Source: Paramoeba atlantica
Lineage: Eukaryota; Discosea
Length of the DNA stretch: 64,000 nt
Assembly: GCA_977017575.1 (NCBI GenBank)
Contig: CDRNVI010000029.1
Span: forward strand, 962,983 to 1,026,982
Reading direction: 5' to 3'
In this document: one piece after another, positions 20,590 to 29,517 of the stretch
Position numbering within the stretch: position 1 is the stretch's first letter
Layout: each line of letters starts with the position of its first letter
Position numbers and translations under genes: made by a program
The notes under the pieces: model-generated
Told to the model about the DNA's origin: nothing
The model's database searches: none
The model's input: the letters and a program-made list of their open reading frames with translations, nothing else

Positions 20590-21265
20590 ACAACGAGGCT
20601 TAGGGGGGTTGCGGCACCACTTTTTCGTTCAAAATTTTGAGATCTGCACGTTCCCGCTGTTTTTAGACCTCTTCACAGATAACAAATTAAAACTCATTTT
20701 TTAATGACGTTTTTACATAGTCATGCCAATATTACCCGAAAAATCTCATGTTCTTCGACCAGGGGGGGAGAAGGGGGTCAACATGAAAATGGTGTCACAG
20801 ATCTTCGCTAGGGGAACGAGATCTCTCGATTGCAACAAAAATGATGAAAAACAGATAACAAACATTCAATTTTTCACGTGGTGGAATATTTGTCTTCGAT
20901 TGGTTCTTTCTTGAAACGGTGATAAATCAACTTTTTTAAGCTGTCCCCTTTACTTTTTGCTTGAAGGGGCCTAAGGGGGTTAAGATATCATTTTCTCGTT
21001 CAAAATTCTGAGATCTATACGTTCCCACCACTTTTAGATCATTTTAGAAACTGAAAAAAAAAATATTTTTAGGTTCTATTTTTTTGTATTGTCATAACAC
21101 ACTAATTTAACAAAACAAACACTCCGCGGCCAGGGGGCACAATTGGGTCAATATTAAAAAATAGCGGCAAAGATCTTTGCTAGGAGAACGAGGTCTCTCG
21201 TTTGCAACAAAAATCAGCAAAAACGGACAAAAATAATTGAATTTCTCATGGGAGGAGAAGATTTA
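20590..21265. repeat. tandem pair of about 371-bp degenerate units
   Basis: The block gttcaaaatt(t/c)tgagatct occurs at 20627 and 20998 (offset 371). The block ttgcaacaaaaat occurs at 20830 and 21202 (offset 372). Between them runs of similarity (cgttccc, ctaggNgaacgagNtctctcg) keep the order. A short third match to the last block is at about 21399. Confidence 0.75.
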
Positions 21266-21440
21266 TTTTGTTAAAGTGTGAGAAATTGGTCTCTTGAAAA
21301 ATGTGAAGAAAGTGATAATACATCTATCGGATGCACGCATTTGAGAGTCTTGGTTCCATGCTATGGCGCGCAAAGTCTTTGTGTTGGGAACAGTAAAATG
21401 CAACAAAAATGAGCTCAAACGGACGCTTGGCTGAAAAGTT

Positions 21441-21460
21441 AGAGGGGGGTGACTTTTCGC
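21441..21460 (-). repeat. inner inverted repeat, right arm
   Basis: Partner of the arm at 20560-20580. Outside it a G6 block and ATTATATATA mirror the C5/TATAAA blocks outside the left arm. Confidence 0.75.
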
Positions 21461-21572
21461 TGTGGGGGGATTATATATATATTTGTAGTATTTGAAAAAA
21501 AAAATAGTACTATATAGTACTATACTCCTCTTCTCATTAATTTCTATAAATGCCATTCCTAATTTTTCAGGT

Positions 21573-21646
21573 TGCGCGGTGGTAGTTTTCAACGGGAAGC
21601 GCGCAGCCTGAGTGACTTCTAAGTTGAAAACAACCACCGCGTTTAA
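21573..21646. repeat. hairpin within the right end of the MITE-like element
   Basis: cgcggtggtagttttcaac (about 21575-21593) is the reverse complement, with one mismatch, of gttgaaaacaaccaccgcg (about 21623-21641), with a loop of about 29 bases. A related hairpin occurs at 27,930-28,000. Confidence 0.75.
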
Positions 21647-21856
21647 CGAAGAGCCTAATTTTTATAGCCCGAAAAGCATTTTTGTCGCAGAGATAGAGAA
21701 ATTGTGCTCCTCTAGTTTGTAGAATACAGATCTCCGGGAGGTCACCTCTCTAACAGCGTTTTCTTCCTTCTCTTCGCCGAAATTGAAAACAACGTACCAA
21801 ATTCGAGGTAGCATCTTGAATAATACAATTTTTATTTATTAGCATAAAGGATTTTT

Positions 21857-22123
21857 TTATTGCTCGGCCAATGAATCCCTTTGCAATCGCTCAGCGCGAA
21901 GCTTCTCCGTGTGCTCTACCATTGTGGGATGAGTCATTCCAACAAATTTTCCTTGTTCGTCGTACACGGGTACAATTTCAGGCTTTTTTAACCGTGGAAA
22001 CGATGTTCTCCGATTCCCTAACATATACATAAGACCACCGAATGTAACTATAACATATAGGGCCGGGAGATGATATCTCAACTTTCTCCAACCCCGCATA
22101 TTTTCGTATTCTTTCAATACCAT
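21857..22123 (-). CDS. small single-span membrane protein
   Basis: An 88-residue protein from the ATG at 22123; the open frame extends upstream only with a GTG. After a short basic N terminus (ENMRGWRKLRYHL) there is one hydrophobic helix (PALYVIVTFGGLMYML), then a soluble tail with PVYDEQGKFVGMTHPT and a charged helix. Size and charge pattern are like small mitochondrial inner-membrane assembly factors or accessory subunits. I do not recognise a family. Confidence 0.65.
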   Translation of the reverse strand: MVLKEYENMRGWRKLRYHLPALYVIVTFGGLMYMLGNRRTSFPRLKKPEIVPVYDEQGKFVGMTHPTMVEHTEKLRAERLQRDSLAEQ

Positions 22124-22194
22124 GGAAGTTTTGGTAGCAAAAGGTTTTATGGAGAAAGAAACGATATAATCCTCCACTAACCAGACTTATACAT

Positions 22195-22222
22195 ACACAA
22201 TTACACACACACACACAATTAT
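22195..22222. repeat. short CA-rich microsatellite
   Basis: acacaattacacacacacacacaatta lies upstream of the small membrane protein gene. No function inferred. Confidence 0.7.
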
Positions 22223-22368
22223 ACTTGTACGTTGCGATGATTGTATAACTACCGCTCTACCCTCGATTTTTCAAAAAAACGTGTAAAATAAAGAGCGAAA
22301 AAATAAAGAGAAACACAGTAATATCGTCACCCCCCTCACTTGTTATTTTACCTATAACAAGATTACAT

Positions 22369-23139
22369 TCATAATCTAGAAGAAAAAAGCTTTGCAATCG
22401 TTTCTTCTAGCTGCCTCTCGTCAAGTTTTTCGGAGATCTGCAGCACATGACTAACCGTAAGAATGGTTTCCGTGGTATCTGCATGCACCCAAACCCGGCC
22501 ATTCAACCCTATCGCCACTTCAAATCGTGCGGCGCGTGACAACGCCTCCAGTACCGCGCTTTTGTCACGCAGCAGGTGTCGGGCATAGTGTGGGGAGACC
22601 GCGACCACGTTCCCCCCTTTCAAGGCCCCAAACTCCCCCTCCCCCGTGACCCAATCCTTGTGAGCCACCCCCACAGAGGCACAGCAGGTAATCTCGGGTT
22701 CCATGTCCCGATACGCGGTAAGCACACGGGCGTAGATCGTGTCCCCGGGATAGAGCCTCGGTCGGTTCTGCCGCGTTGCTCCATCAAACCCCACGTGACT
22801 GAGCACCGCGTTGTGGGCAGTGTTGACATCCACCACGTAGGACCCGGAGACGTCTTTTTGGACGACTCCGACCACCAAGTCCCCCTCTGCTGGGAGGTAG
22901 ATACGCCCCCGCGTGCGCACGCTCACGGTGACGGCATACGTTCCCTGTGTGGGAGGCAGCGCAGAGGATTCCACAGAGAGAATCCCAGCCTTCGTGCAAA
23001 TTAAAGTAGGAAATTCAGCGCTTTCTGAAGATGCACGATGCATGACGCCATCTCCCAGAGTGACTTCGCCACTGGTAGAGAGCTCGGCGATGATGTCCCC
23101 CGGCAGCACAACGCTGCCGGAGGCAAGAGAGAGATTCAT
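22369..23139 (-). CDS. RRP40: exosome complex cap subunit RRP40
   Basis: A 256-residue protein from the ATG at 23139; the open frame upstream of this Met is AT-rich and unlike the family. It has the N-terminal domain (VVLPGDIIAEL, GDGVM), an S1 RNA-binding domain (RIYLPAEGDLVVGVVQ through YPGDTIYARVL) and a C-terminal KH domain with FEVAIGLNGRVWVHA, the GLNGRVWV block being characteristic of RRP40 rather than RRP4. It would form part of the RNA-binding cap of the 3'-5' exosome in nucleus and cytoplasm. A second exosome subunit, RRP45, lies in the same array. Confidence 0.93.
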   Translation of the reverse strand: MNLSLASGSVVLPGDIIAELSTSGEVTLGDGVMHRASSESAEFPTLICTKAGILSVESSALPPTQGTYAVTVSVRTRGRIYLPAEGDLVVGVVQKDVSGSYVVDVNTAHNAVLSHVGFDGATRQNRPRLYPGDTIYARVLTAYRDMEPEITCCASVGVAHKDWVTGEGEFGALKGGNVVAVSPHYARHLLRDKSAVLEALSRAARFEVAIGLNGRVWVHADTTETILTVSHVLQISEKLDERQLEETIAKLFSSRL

Positions 23140-23290
23140 TTTTTCAACTGATTTCTTACAAAAACGAATATAAATATGAAATGTTGTTCGAGCTACATGA
23201 AAAAAATATTCGAAAGTATTGGGCATTTGCGGTCTATTTTGCCTACTGCATATCGCTAAACTGTACAAAAATGCTTTTTGTAAGAATGAT

Positions 23291-23440
23291 CGTATTGTTT
23301 TATCAATTTTAAAATTTTCAGCGTCTTGTTAGGTAGCAAACTCGGTTGGGTCATCAGATGTATGCATTGTATGCACACATTTATGACAAATGCCTCGAGA
23401 AATCATCACGAAGAATATGAAATAGAACACGCACTCCAAT
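23291..23440 (+). repeat. about 148-bp direct repeat, copy 1
   Basis: Nearly identical to 23757-23904, offset about 464 bp. The 113-bp core from cagcg(t)ttgttaggtagc to gaatatgaaatag has only a few mismatches. The two copies flank a GC-rich insert. Confidence 0.9.
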
Positions 23441-23756
23441 GAATTTTGATGTTCATGCACCCGTTGGCGCAGAGATACAGCCCTTGATGCGACGGCCGCA
23501 ATGGCGGATGTCGCACCAAGGGGTATTTGGCACGGACTCTGTCGGTAGAGGGGGTCCAGGCAACTCGCTCTCATTTTACGCAGCTGGAGGAGCGTGCTGC
23601 AACTGACTCGGTCTCAGTCGGTAGAGGTGGTCCAGGCAACTCACCACCTCTTTACACAGCCGGAGAGGCGCACTGCAACCGACCGCTGCCTCGGGATGAG
23701 ACGGAGAAGAGCCACGCCCAGTGGTCCTCCTTTTTGAAAGTAAGGTCGTAATACGA
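23441..23756. other. GC-rich insert between direct repeats
   Basis: About 315 bp, visibly more GC-rich than the flanks, no convincing ORF. It holds an internal 76-bp tandem pair: gtcggtagagg(g/t)ggtccaggcaactc begins at 23541 and 23617, each followed by a ttta(c)(g/a)cagc(t/c)gga block. Could be the body of a small terminal-direct-repeat element or part of a local duplication. Confidence 0.6.
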
Positions 23757-23904
23757 CGTATTGTTTATGAATCCTAAAATTTCAGCGTATTGTTAGGTAG
23801 CAAACTCGGTTGGCTCATCAGATGTATGCATTGTATGCACACATTTATGACAAATGCCTCGAGAAATCATCACGAAGAATATGAAATAGAGCACCCATTT
23901 CAAT
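23757..23904 (+). repeat. about 148-bp direct repeat, copy 2
   Basis: Second copy of 23291-23440. Similarity ends after caat at about 23904. Confidence 0.9.
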
Positions 23905-24765
23905 TAAAAACGTTCCTTTTGTTACGAAGTTCCAAAGTGACTCTGCCAAACTTGCCAACACTTGATTTTATACGCCATTTGCACCTTGTTGACCCTTTTT
24001 ATTAGCCATGTCGTTCCTTCTCCATGCGTCCGCTGATGCAGCCAGGCTCGACCGGAGAACCGTAGAAAGAGGGGGAAAGATACTTTCTCGCGAGTAGCAG
24101 CTAACGCTACAGTTAATAATATTACAGGCACCACACAACAAGAGTAGGATGCGATTGATCGCCTCAAAATCAAGTTGATAACGCTTCACGGACCCGACCT
24201 CCACTACATGGAAACACATGCATGGGACACATGAGAGACGTGCATGTACATGTAAACACGAGAGGAACACGAAAGGAATAATGCACAAAAAAACAAGACC
24301 CTGTTGCCTCGCCTGCACAGCTTAAAACTAACGCAAACTCTCACGCAACACGATCCATGATCTTATCAGCAGGAGACTGTCATCCATACAAGAAAATGTT
24401 GATTCATTAGTAAGGGAAAACTGGATGGCACACGCGGATGAAAAAGGCTATTTCTATCCTTTCTCGATTGTCTGCGAGGTCAGAGCCTTCGAATAATGTC
24501 GGATGGTGCGTCGGGTGATGGAACTTAGCGATCCCAGCCTTCCGAGTAAATTCTGTGTATGAATACCTAAAGTGACATTACTCGGAGTACTATACTAATT
24601 ACAGAATTGATGCTTTATTCTTTTAACATGTAACCTAGAGAGTCGAATTAAGAGCCAAAGGCAGAAAGACGGCAAATTTCGAAAATGCTTAGAGCGCTAT
24701 ACTGTAGTGATTTCTGCCAATGTAGTACATTGGACTTATAGTTTTACAAAACCATAATGTAAAGA
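23905..24765. other. intergenic, no supported gene
   Basis: About 860 bp. Minus-strand frames at 23922-24173 and 23968-24318 start at non-ATG codons and lack family features. No RNA gene recognised. Confidence 0.45.
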
Positions 24766-25341
24766 TTATTGTCCTCTCCTTTGAAATCGAGTGCTTTGCT
24801 GTTCTGTACTTACGAAGTGAGACGCTGTATTTATCCCTTTACTTGTCAAAAAAGATTCATATTCCTCATCGGTGGGTATTTGCCTAATAGAATCTGCACT
24901 ATTTGACCCCCCTCTTTCATTTGCTGGTGGATATACTTCTTTCAAAATCGCAGTCGAACTTGCGTTATTACTATCATCACTGCAAACAGGAAATGGTCCA
25001 TCCTTACCGTAGCGCCAATATTTCGAAAAATATGCCCAGGCCAAAAGAATTCCGGACACCGATTTCGCGTCGGCCACTTCGATATCCGCGTCCGATAAAT
25101 TCTGTAGCTCTTTCCAGGCAAATAACAAAATCGCCTTTCTATCGGTTGTTTCGGCTTTTAAGTGTAATCTTTTCAGATGTCCCAATCTAACAGCAATGCC
25201 AGATGAAAACTTTTTTACACTATCGGTATTACTCGGTTCACTTGAAGTTTCTTTTGCGTTATGAATTAATGGTGAAGATTTTAGCGACCCTGAGTAAAAT
25301 TGATAGGAAGACCGTATTAGAAGTCTATCACTGCATTTCAT
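24766..25341 (-). CDS. hypothetical protein, possibly mitochondrial
   Basis: A 191-residue ORF with ATG at 25341. The first 20 residues contain Lys/Arg and Ser and few acidic residues (KCSDRLLIRSSYQFYSGSLK), weakly like a targeting peptide. The centre has a helical aromatic stretch, SGILLAWAYFSKYWRYGKDGPFPV, that looks conserved in type; the tail is hydrophilic. I do not recognise it. Direction and spacing fit the array. Confidence 0.6.
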   Translation of the reverse strand: MKCSDRLLIRSSYQFYSGSLKSSPLIHNAKETSSEPSNTDSVKKFSSGIAVRLGHLKRLHLKAETTDRKAILLFAWKELQNLSDADIEVADAKSVSGILLAWAYFSKYWRYGKDGPFPVCSDDSNNASSTAILKEVYPPANERGGSNSADSIRQIPTDEEYESFLTSKGINTASHFVSTEQQSTRFQRRGQ

Positions 25342-25707
25342 CCGAAAGGCCGTACGGTACAGGTTCCTGTTACCAAATATACTCCTTACAATATACCTGC
25401 TTTACACAAGATAAACTACTAGAAATGCTCCGCCGTTCAATTACACATTGATGGTAATATGGTTGGTTAAGAGAAGACTAATTTTTTGACTTGGGTTTAA
25501 AAGGAAAGGAAATCAAGAAGGAAAAGTCACACATTGATAATAATCAAAGCCAATGGAAGGATTAAAGTCGCGGAAACGCAGAGCGTGTTGCACTCCGATA
25601 TGCAAGAAGCAGCTCTAGTAATACAACTCTAGCAACTTTATGCATTCTGCGGGCGAAACGTCCACGTAGAATCAAAAGGCAAACTGAGAACAATGTGATC
25701 AAATTAG
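25342..25707. other. intergenic, no gene seen
   Basis: AT-rich spacer of about 365 bp. The plus-strand frame at 25203-25451 is antisense to the neighbouring gene. Confidence 0.5.
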
Positions 25708-25899
25708 CTAATCTGACCACTGACCCGTTTTTCGGGTTTCATTAGCGATCTCTGCATTTTTATTGGCGTCCTGATTGGCCAAACAGTAAGCTTGTGAAAC
25801 AGGATCCATACAGGGGATTGGAACTGCGCTATTCCGACGAAATTCCTCCAAATCATCCGGTACACCGATGTCAATTTTGGTAAGCGGTCGACGAATCAT
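25708..25899 (-). CDS. CDC26-like small protein (putative APC/C subunit)
   Basis: A 63-residue ORF with ATG at 25899. Its N terminus MIRRPLTKIDIGVPDDLEEF resembles CDC26, which begins [20 protein letters not shown]. In CDC26 this acetylated N terminus threads into the TPR groove of CDC16/APC6 and stabilises it in the anaphase-promoting complex. The rest is hydrophilic and unstructured, as expected. The match is short, so the call is tentative, but both the M-[IL]-R-R-x-x-T start and the acidic EEF follow-up coincide. Confidence 0.5.
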   Translation of the reverse strand: MIRRPLTKIDIGVPDDLEEFRRNSAVPIPCMDPVSQAYCLANQDANKNAEIANETRKTGQWSD

Positions 25900-26207
25900 T
25901 CTGATTATTTACATAACAATTGTTGCTTATCAATTGAAGAATGCTAGTATGGTACAATTTACACTGGCGGAAAGGACGAGGGTGTAATAATAATCGAAAG
26001 GTACAAGCATCGCCTATTATCTGCCTACTTCGCACATACATCTTCACTTACTCTTACTTACACTTGTATACATCTTCAATTAGTGACACAAATCGTACGA
26101 CACAAATCATAGTGATACTATGACGAAAAATAAGTTGTTATAAATGCTTCCGTCAATTGAACCGATACTGTAACTAGAAACTATGTCTGAGTTTGCAGAT
26201 TAGAAAA
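25900..26207. other. intergenic, no gene seen
   Basis: AT-rich spacer with short near-repeats of catacatcttca and gacacaaatc. Nothing else recognised. Confidence 0.5.
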
Positions 26208-27740
26208 TCACTTCGTAGAGATATCTTCTATGGAGGATTTCTGTTGAGCGCACGAAAGAATTTTCCGCGCAAGCGCACTAGTGGCGATAATGCTTATATC
26301 ACGGAGAGACATCCATTGGCCGCTTTCGTCACGGTCTGCTGCTTCACTCAAGTCAAGGACTTCATTGCCAAGGGTCTCAAAAACGGATTTCTCTTCCTGT
26401 TTGAGTGGATCAGTGGTTTCCATTTTTGCCTTCCGGGACTTGCATTTCGTCCTCGTAGGTTGAGGTTCGGGCTGTCTTGGTGAGATGCTTTCCTCTGAGC
26501 TATGTAGGCAAAACAGGCCAGAAAAGACTCGAACGGTCATGTGAATGTGAGAAAAAATGTGGACAATTTCACCGTTTGAAGAAATGGACCCGGCCTCAGC
26601 TCCCGAACATTGGGCAGCTTTATGAAGAGTTGTCTTGATCTTCGAAAGTGTTGCGCTCTTCGCGACGGTAATAGTAGGAAAATCCCATAAATTCGCCAGT
26701 AAGCCATTAGGTGGCCTCTTCGACATCCACACAGATTCCGCCTCCTTGTTAAAAATAACTAACGCAGCAACGGTCTCGCGCCTCACTTTGGATCGTTTCG
26801 CTTTCACGTCAAGATTATTCGATTCATCTGTCCTCCGAAGCTTTCCCTTTGATCTTTTTGAAACTCGTGCAGGTTTTTCTCTACTTACTTTACCTCCGTT
26901 CGACTCTGAGAGTTCCGGACTTATCTCACGTGTATTCCTCAGCGGGATAACCCCGGCAATCCCCCCTTCACCCAACTTCCCCTCCTTTTGCAGCGCCAGC
27001 GCCCTACAATGCGCACGAACCGGGCACCCCTCACACCGCACCACCTTCGGCATACACACCGTCGCCCCGAGCTCCATCACCGCTTGATTCCACTCCCCGG
27101 GGTTCTCCTGTCGCATCATCCGGGTCGCCAACGCCGTCACCCGTCGCTGATCCCCCGGCCTCTTCACATCCAACCCCCGCACCCCCCCGAGCCTCGCATA
27201 CACCCGCGTGACATTCCCATCCACCGCCGCGGCCCCCACCCCGAACGCCATCGAGGCAATCGCGGCTGCCGTGTAGGGTCCAATCCCGGGGATCTCCCGC
27301 AGCTCGGGGACGGAGCCCGGGAGCTCCCCGCCCCACCTCCCCACCACGAGCTGCGCCCCCGCGTGCAGCCCCCGGGCGCGTCGGTAGTACCCGAGCCCGG
27401 ACCACAGCCCGTGGACCTCCTCGAGGGAGGCCGCGGCGAGGGCGGCGGGGGTGGGGAAGCGGGCCATCCAGGCCGCCCAGTACGGGAGTACGGTGGCGAC
27501 GCGGGTCTGCTGGGACATGACCTCGGCGACCCAGATGGCGTAGGGGGAGGGGGTGTGGGGGGGGCGCCAGGGGAGGGGGCGGTGCGCGGTGGTGTACCAC
27601 GAGGAGAGGGCGCGGTGGAAGCCGGGGAGGTCCTCGAGGTCGGGGAGGGGAGCGGGGGAGGGGGAGGGGGGAGCGGGGGGGGTGGTGGTGGGAGGTGGGG
27701 AGGAGGGAAGGGGGGGTTTCGGAGGGATAGGGTGTCGCAT
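26208..27740 (-). CDS. MUTYH: A/G-specific adenine DNA glycosylase
   Basis: A 510-residue MutY family enzyme that removes adenine mispaired with 8-oxoguanine. After a Pro-rich N terminus, residues about 41-250 form the helix-hairpin-helix glycosylase: catalytic Glu73 in AEVMSQQTRV, the hairpin REIPGIGPYTAAAIASMAFG, and Asp174 in VDGNVTRVY. The iron-sulfur cluster cysteines are Cys229, Cys236, Cys239 and Cys245 (C-X6-C-X2-C-X5-C). A linker leads to a C-terminal NUDIX-like domain (LVIFNKEAESVWMSKRPPNGLLANLWDFPT) for 8-oxoG recognition. ATG at 27740. The glycosylase half is coded by very GC-rich sequence, the second half by AT-richer DNA. Confidence 0.95.
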   Translation of the reverse strand: MRHPIPPKPPLPSSPPPTTTPPAPPSPSPAPLPDLEDLPGFHRALSSWYTTAHRPLPWRPPHTPSPYAIWVAEVMSQQTRVATVLPYWAAWMARFPTPAALAAASLEEVHGLWSGLGYYRRARGLHAGAQLVVGRWGGELPGSVPELREIPGIGPYTAAAIASMAFGVGAAAVDGNVTRVYARLGGVRGLDVKRPGDQRRVTALATRMMRQENPGEWNQAVMELGATVCMPKVVRCEGCPVRAHCRALALQKEGKLGEGGIAGVIPLRNTREISPELSESNGGKVSREKPARVSKRSKGKLRRTDESNNLDVKAKRSKVRRETVAALVIFNKEAESVWMSKRPPNGLLANLWDFPTITVAKSATLSKIKTTLHKAAQCSGAEAGSISSNGEIVHIFSHIHMTVRVFSGLFCLHSSEESISPRQPEPQPTRTKCKSRKAKMETTDPLKQEEKSVFETLGNEVLDLSEAADRDESGQWMSLRDISIIATSALARKILSCAQQKSSIEDISTK

Positions 27741-27919
27741 TTGGCGTGAAGGGTAGGGGGTAGGGAAAAGATAGAATGTGAATAGGAGTGTAATGCGGTG
27801 GTTGGATAGCTAGCGCTGTGTACGCTTGATTATGGCTAAAAGGTGAACAAAAACAAAGGAAAAACAGTACCGTGCTCGAGTACTTCGGAAGGAGGAACCT
27901 TTTTTTCTATTTTAGTCGG

Positions 27920-28010
27920 CTTGGTAAACCCCCAGATAGTTTTCAACGTAAAGCGCGCAGCAGTGCCTTCCACGTCGGAAACAACTACCGCGTTTAAGGA
28001 AGTGACAATA
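27920..28010. mobile_element. solo copy related to the ends of the MITE-like element
   Basis: tagttttcaacgtaaagcgcgcag...gaaacaactaccgcgtttaa at about 27936-27996 matches the right end of the element at 21584-21645 (tagttttcaacgggaagcgcgcag...gaaaacaaccaccgcgtttaa) over its whole length with an internal difference. Flanks contain GGTAAACCCCC and AAGGAAGTGAC. It retains a shorter hairpin. It lies between MutY and uS11m. Confidence 0.65.
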
Positions 28011-28096
28011 AGAAGACATTCTCTGAATGTCATCATTGGCATTCAGGCTGGAGCAAAATCAGATAATGTACAAAGTGTCCAAAGTGATAGTGGTCG

Positions 28097-29239
28097 TTAG
28101 TACACAGACTTTGGCATACGCGGACCATTCCTAGGGATGGGGGTCACATCCTCCATGTAACACACAACGAATTTGTCCCTTCGGTCCACGAGGGCCTTCA
28201 GCGCACCCTGTCTTCCATTGTAAAATCCCATGACGCGAACGACCAGTTGTATTTTACCAGATCTTCGACTCGAGGGAGCACCGGTGGCAGTGTTTTCTAG
28301 TGCCACAAGTTTAGGATACACAAGATCAAGGTACTTGGAAGCAACCATATGCCCTGTCTCCGAGGAACCCTCGGATCTCCATCCTTTCTCCCCGTGTTTT
28401 AATCCAAGCTTCCCCGCGGACATGGTGGTGTGAATGCATTTACCATCAATGTCAAAAATGACAGCATACGTGTTTCGACGACGAGAGATCAGGTACAGAA
28501 AATACATGTCACGGGTGTATCGCGGCATCTCAGCCCATAAATCTAAATTTTCGTGAAAGTTTACATCACCGGAAGGATACTGAGTCGTGTCTCTCCACTT
28601 TTTAAGAAGCGAGAACCCGTGCATCTCCTCAAACTCCTGGGCATTACGTATGGCTGGGGGCAAGGAAGAAGTCTCGGGTGGGCTGGAAAGTGTTGTTTTC
28701 GCTATGTCTATGGAATTTTCTTCGGAATCATCCAATGGGTTCACGTCTGAGTGTGTCGCTTCATCCTTAGGTCGAGCAAAGCGCGAGGCATTGCGAAGGT
28801 ACCACTCGGCGGCGTTGTAGTGTCGGTCCGTAATGTACTTGTCATTCGCTTGCATAGCCTTTATTTCATTGTGTAAGTTAGCCTCTGTGGCAAAACGTGA
28901 CTCGGGAGTAATATCATGTCCCGGTATTTGTACGTGTCGAAGGATTTCGTCATCTCGACCGATGCGGTCTGATGCCTCCTCGGGAGTCTGATGGATTTCT
29001 TCTCTCAAAGACGTTTTTGAGTCCGCGGTGACGTCTCGTGGTTCTGTAAAAGCTTGGAGAGCGGCATCAATGCCACGATGAGCCTCTTGATTCGCTCTTT
29101 CCAGAAGTAAACTCTCAAACATTTGTTGTCCTCCTTGCTGCGGTCGTAAAGTAGTGGGCTCTCGACGCCACTTATCACCATAGGCCGATGGTTTCGGCTT
29201 ACGCTTTCCGCGCCGTAGAAGATACAAGCAACGTCGCAT
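28097..29239 (-). CDS. mitochondrial small-subunit ribosomal protein uS11m
   Basis: A 380-residue protein from the ATG at 29239 (MRRCLYLLRRGKRKPK, a basic targeting-like start); the frame upstream is hydrophobic AT-rich spacer. The C-terminal 150 residues match uS11: NTYAVIFDIDGKCIHTTMSAG, then VRVMGFYNGRQGALKAL and DVTPIPRNGPRMPKSVY, the last being the conserved decoding-site loop (DVTP-x-P-x-NG). The 200-residue N-terminal extension is typical of euglenozoan mitoribosomal proteins, which are enlarged around a reduced rRNA. Confidence 0.85.
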   Translation of the reverse strand: MRRCLYLLRRGKRKPKPSAYGDKWRREPTTLRPQQGGQQMFESLLLERANQEAHRGIDAALQAFTEPRDVTADSKTSLREEIHQTPEEASDRIGRDDEILRHVQIPGHDITPESRFATEANLHNEIKAMQANDKYITDRHYNAAEWYLRNASRFARPKDEATHSDVNPLDDSEENSIDIAKTTLSSPPETSSLPPAIRNAQEFEEMHGFSLLKKWRDTTQYPSGDVNFHENLDLWAEMPRYTRDMYFLYLISRRRNTYAVIFDIDGKCIHTTMSAGKLGLKHGEKGWRSEGSSETGHMVASKYLDLVYPKLVALENTATGAPSSRRSGKIQLVVRVMGFYNGRQGALKALVDRRDKFVVCYMEDVTPIPRNGPRMPKSVY

Positions 29240-29517
29240 AAAAAAGAGCTTTTGGTGGACAAAATACTGTAAAGCACTGAATAGTGTCAAAAATAAGAAA
29301 ATAATTTGTGAAGAGAAAAAAAGTACGATTGTAACACGACTGAAGAAATATTTGCACGTCATTCTGTAAGAGCAGCATTCTCATATTTAAGAAGAGAATT
29401 TAAGAATCTGAAAGGCCGGAAAGAATGGCAAAATGTTTTGGGCAGGAATGTATTTTATCGATTAAAAGTAGAACTTGTCAAGTACATCAGTACCACTTGC
29501 AAGCGACGACTATTGTG

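Larger units (their letters stand above)
20131..21655. mobile_element. MITE-like non-autonomous element with long imperfect terminal inverted repeats
   Basis: The left end (about 20135-20196) reads cttcgttaaac...tttagaagtcactca...gcttcgcgttc. The reverse complement of the right end (about 21589-21652) reads cttcgttaaac...cttagaagtcactca...gcttcccgttg. That is about 60 bp of imperfect terminal inverted repeat. A second inverted pair lies inside (20560-20580 with 21441-21460). The interior has a 371-bp tandem duplication and no coding capacity. Structure suggests a non-autonomous DNA transposon. I could not identify a clear target-site duplication or the parent transposase. Confidence 0.7.

Noticed and set aside
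23968-24318. Minus-strand ORF with a signal-like N terminus
   Set aside because: Begins at GTG, no Met until near its end, Cys-rich by chance; no family match.
27553-27756. Long plus-strand Gly/Arg/Pro ORFs antisense to MutY, RRP45, UTP4-like and others
   Set aside because: Shadows of GC-rich low-complexity coding DNA; the minus-strand frames carry intact motifs.
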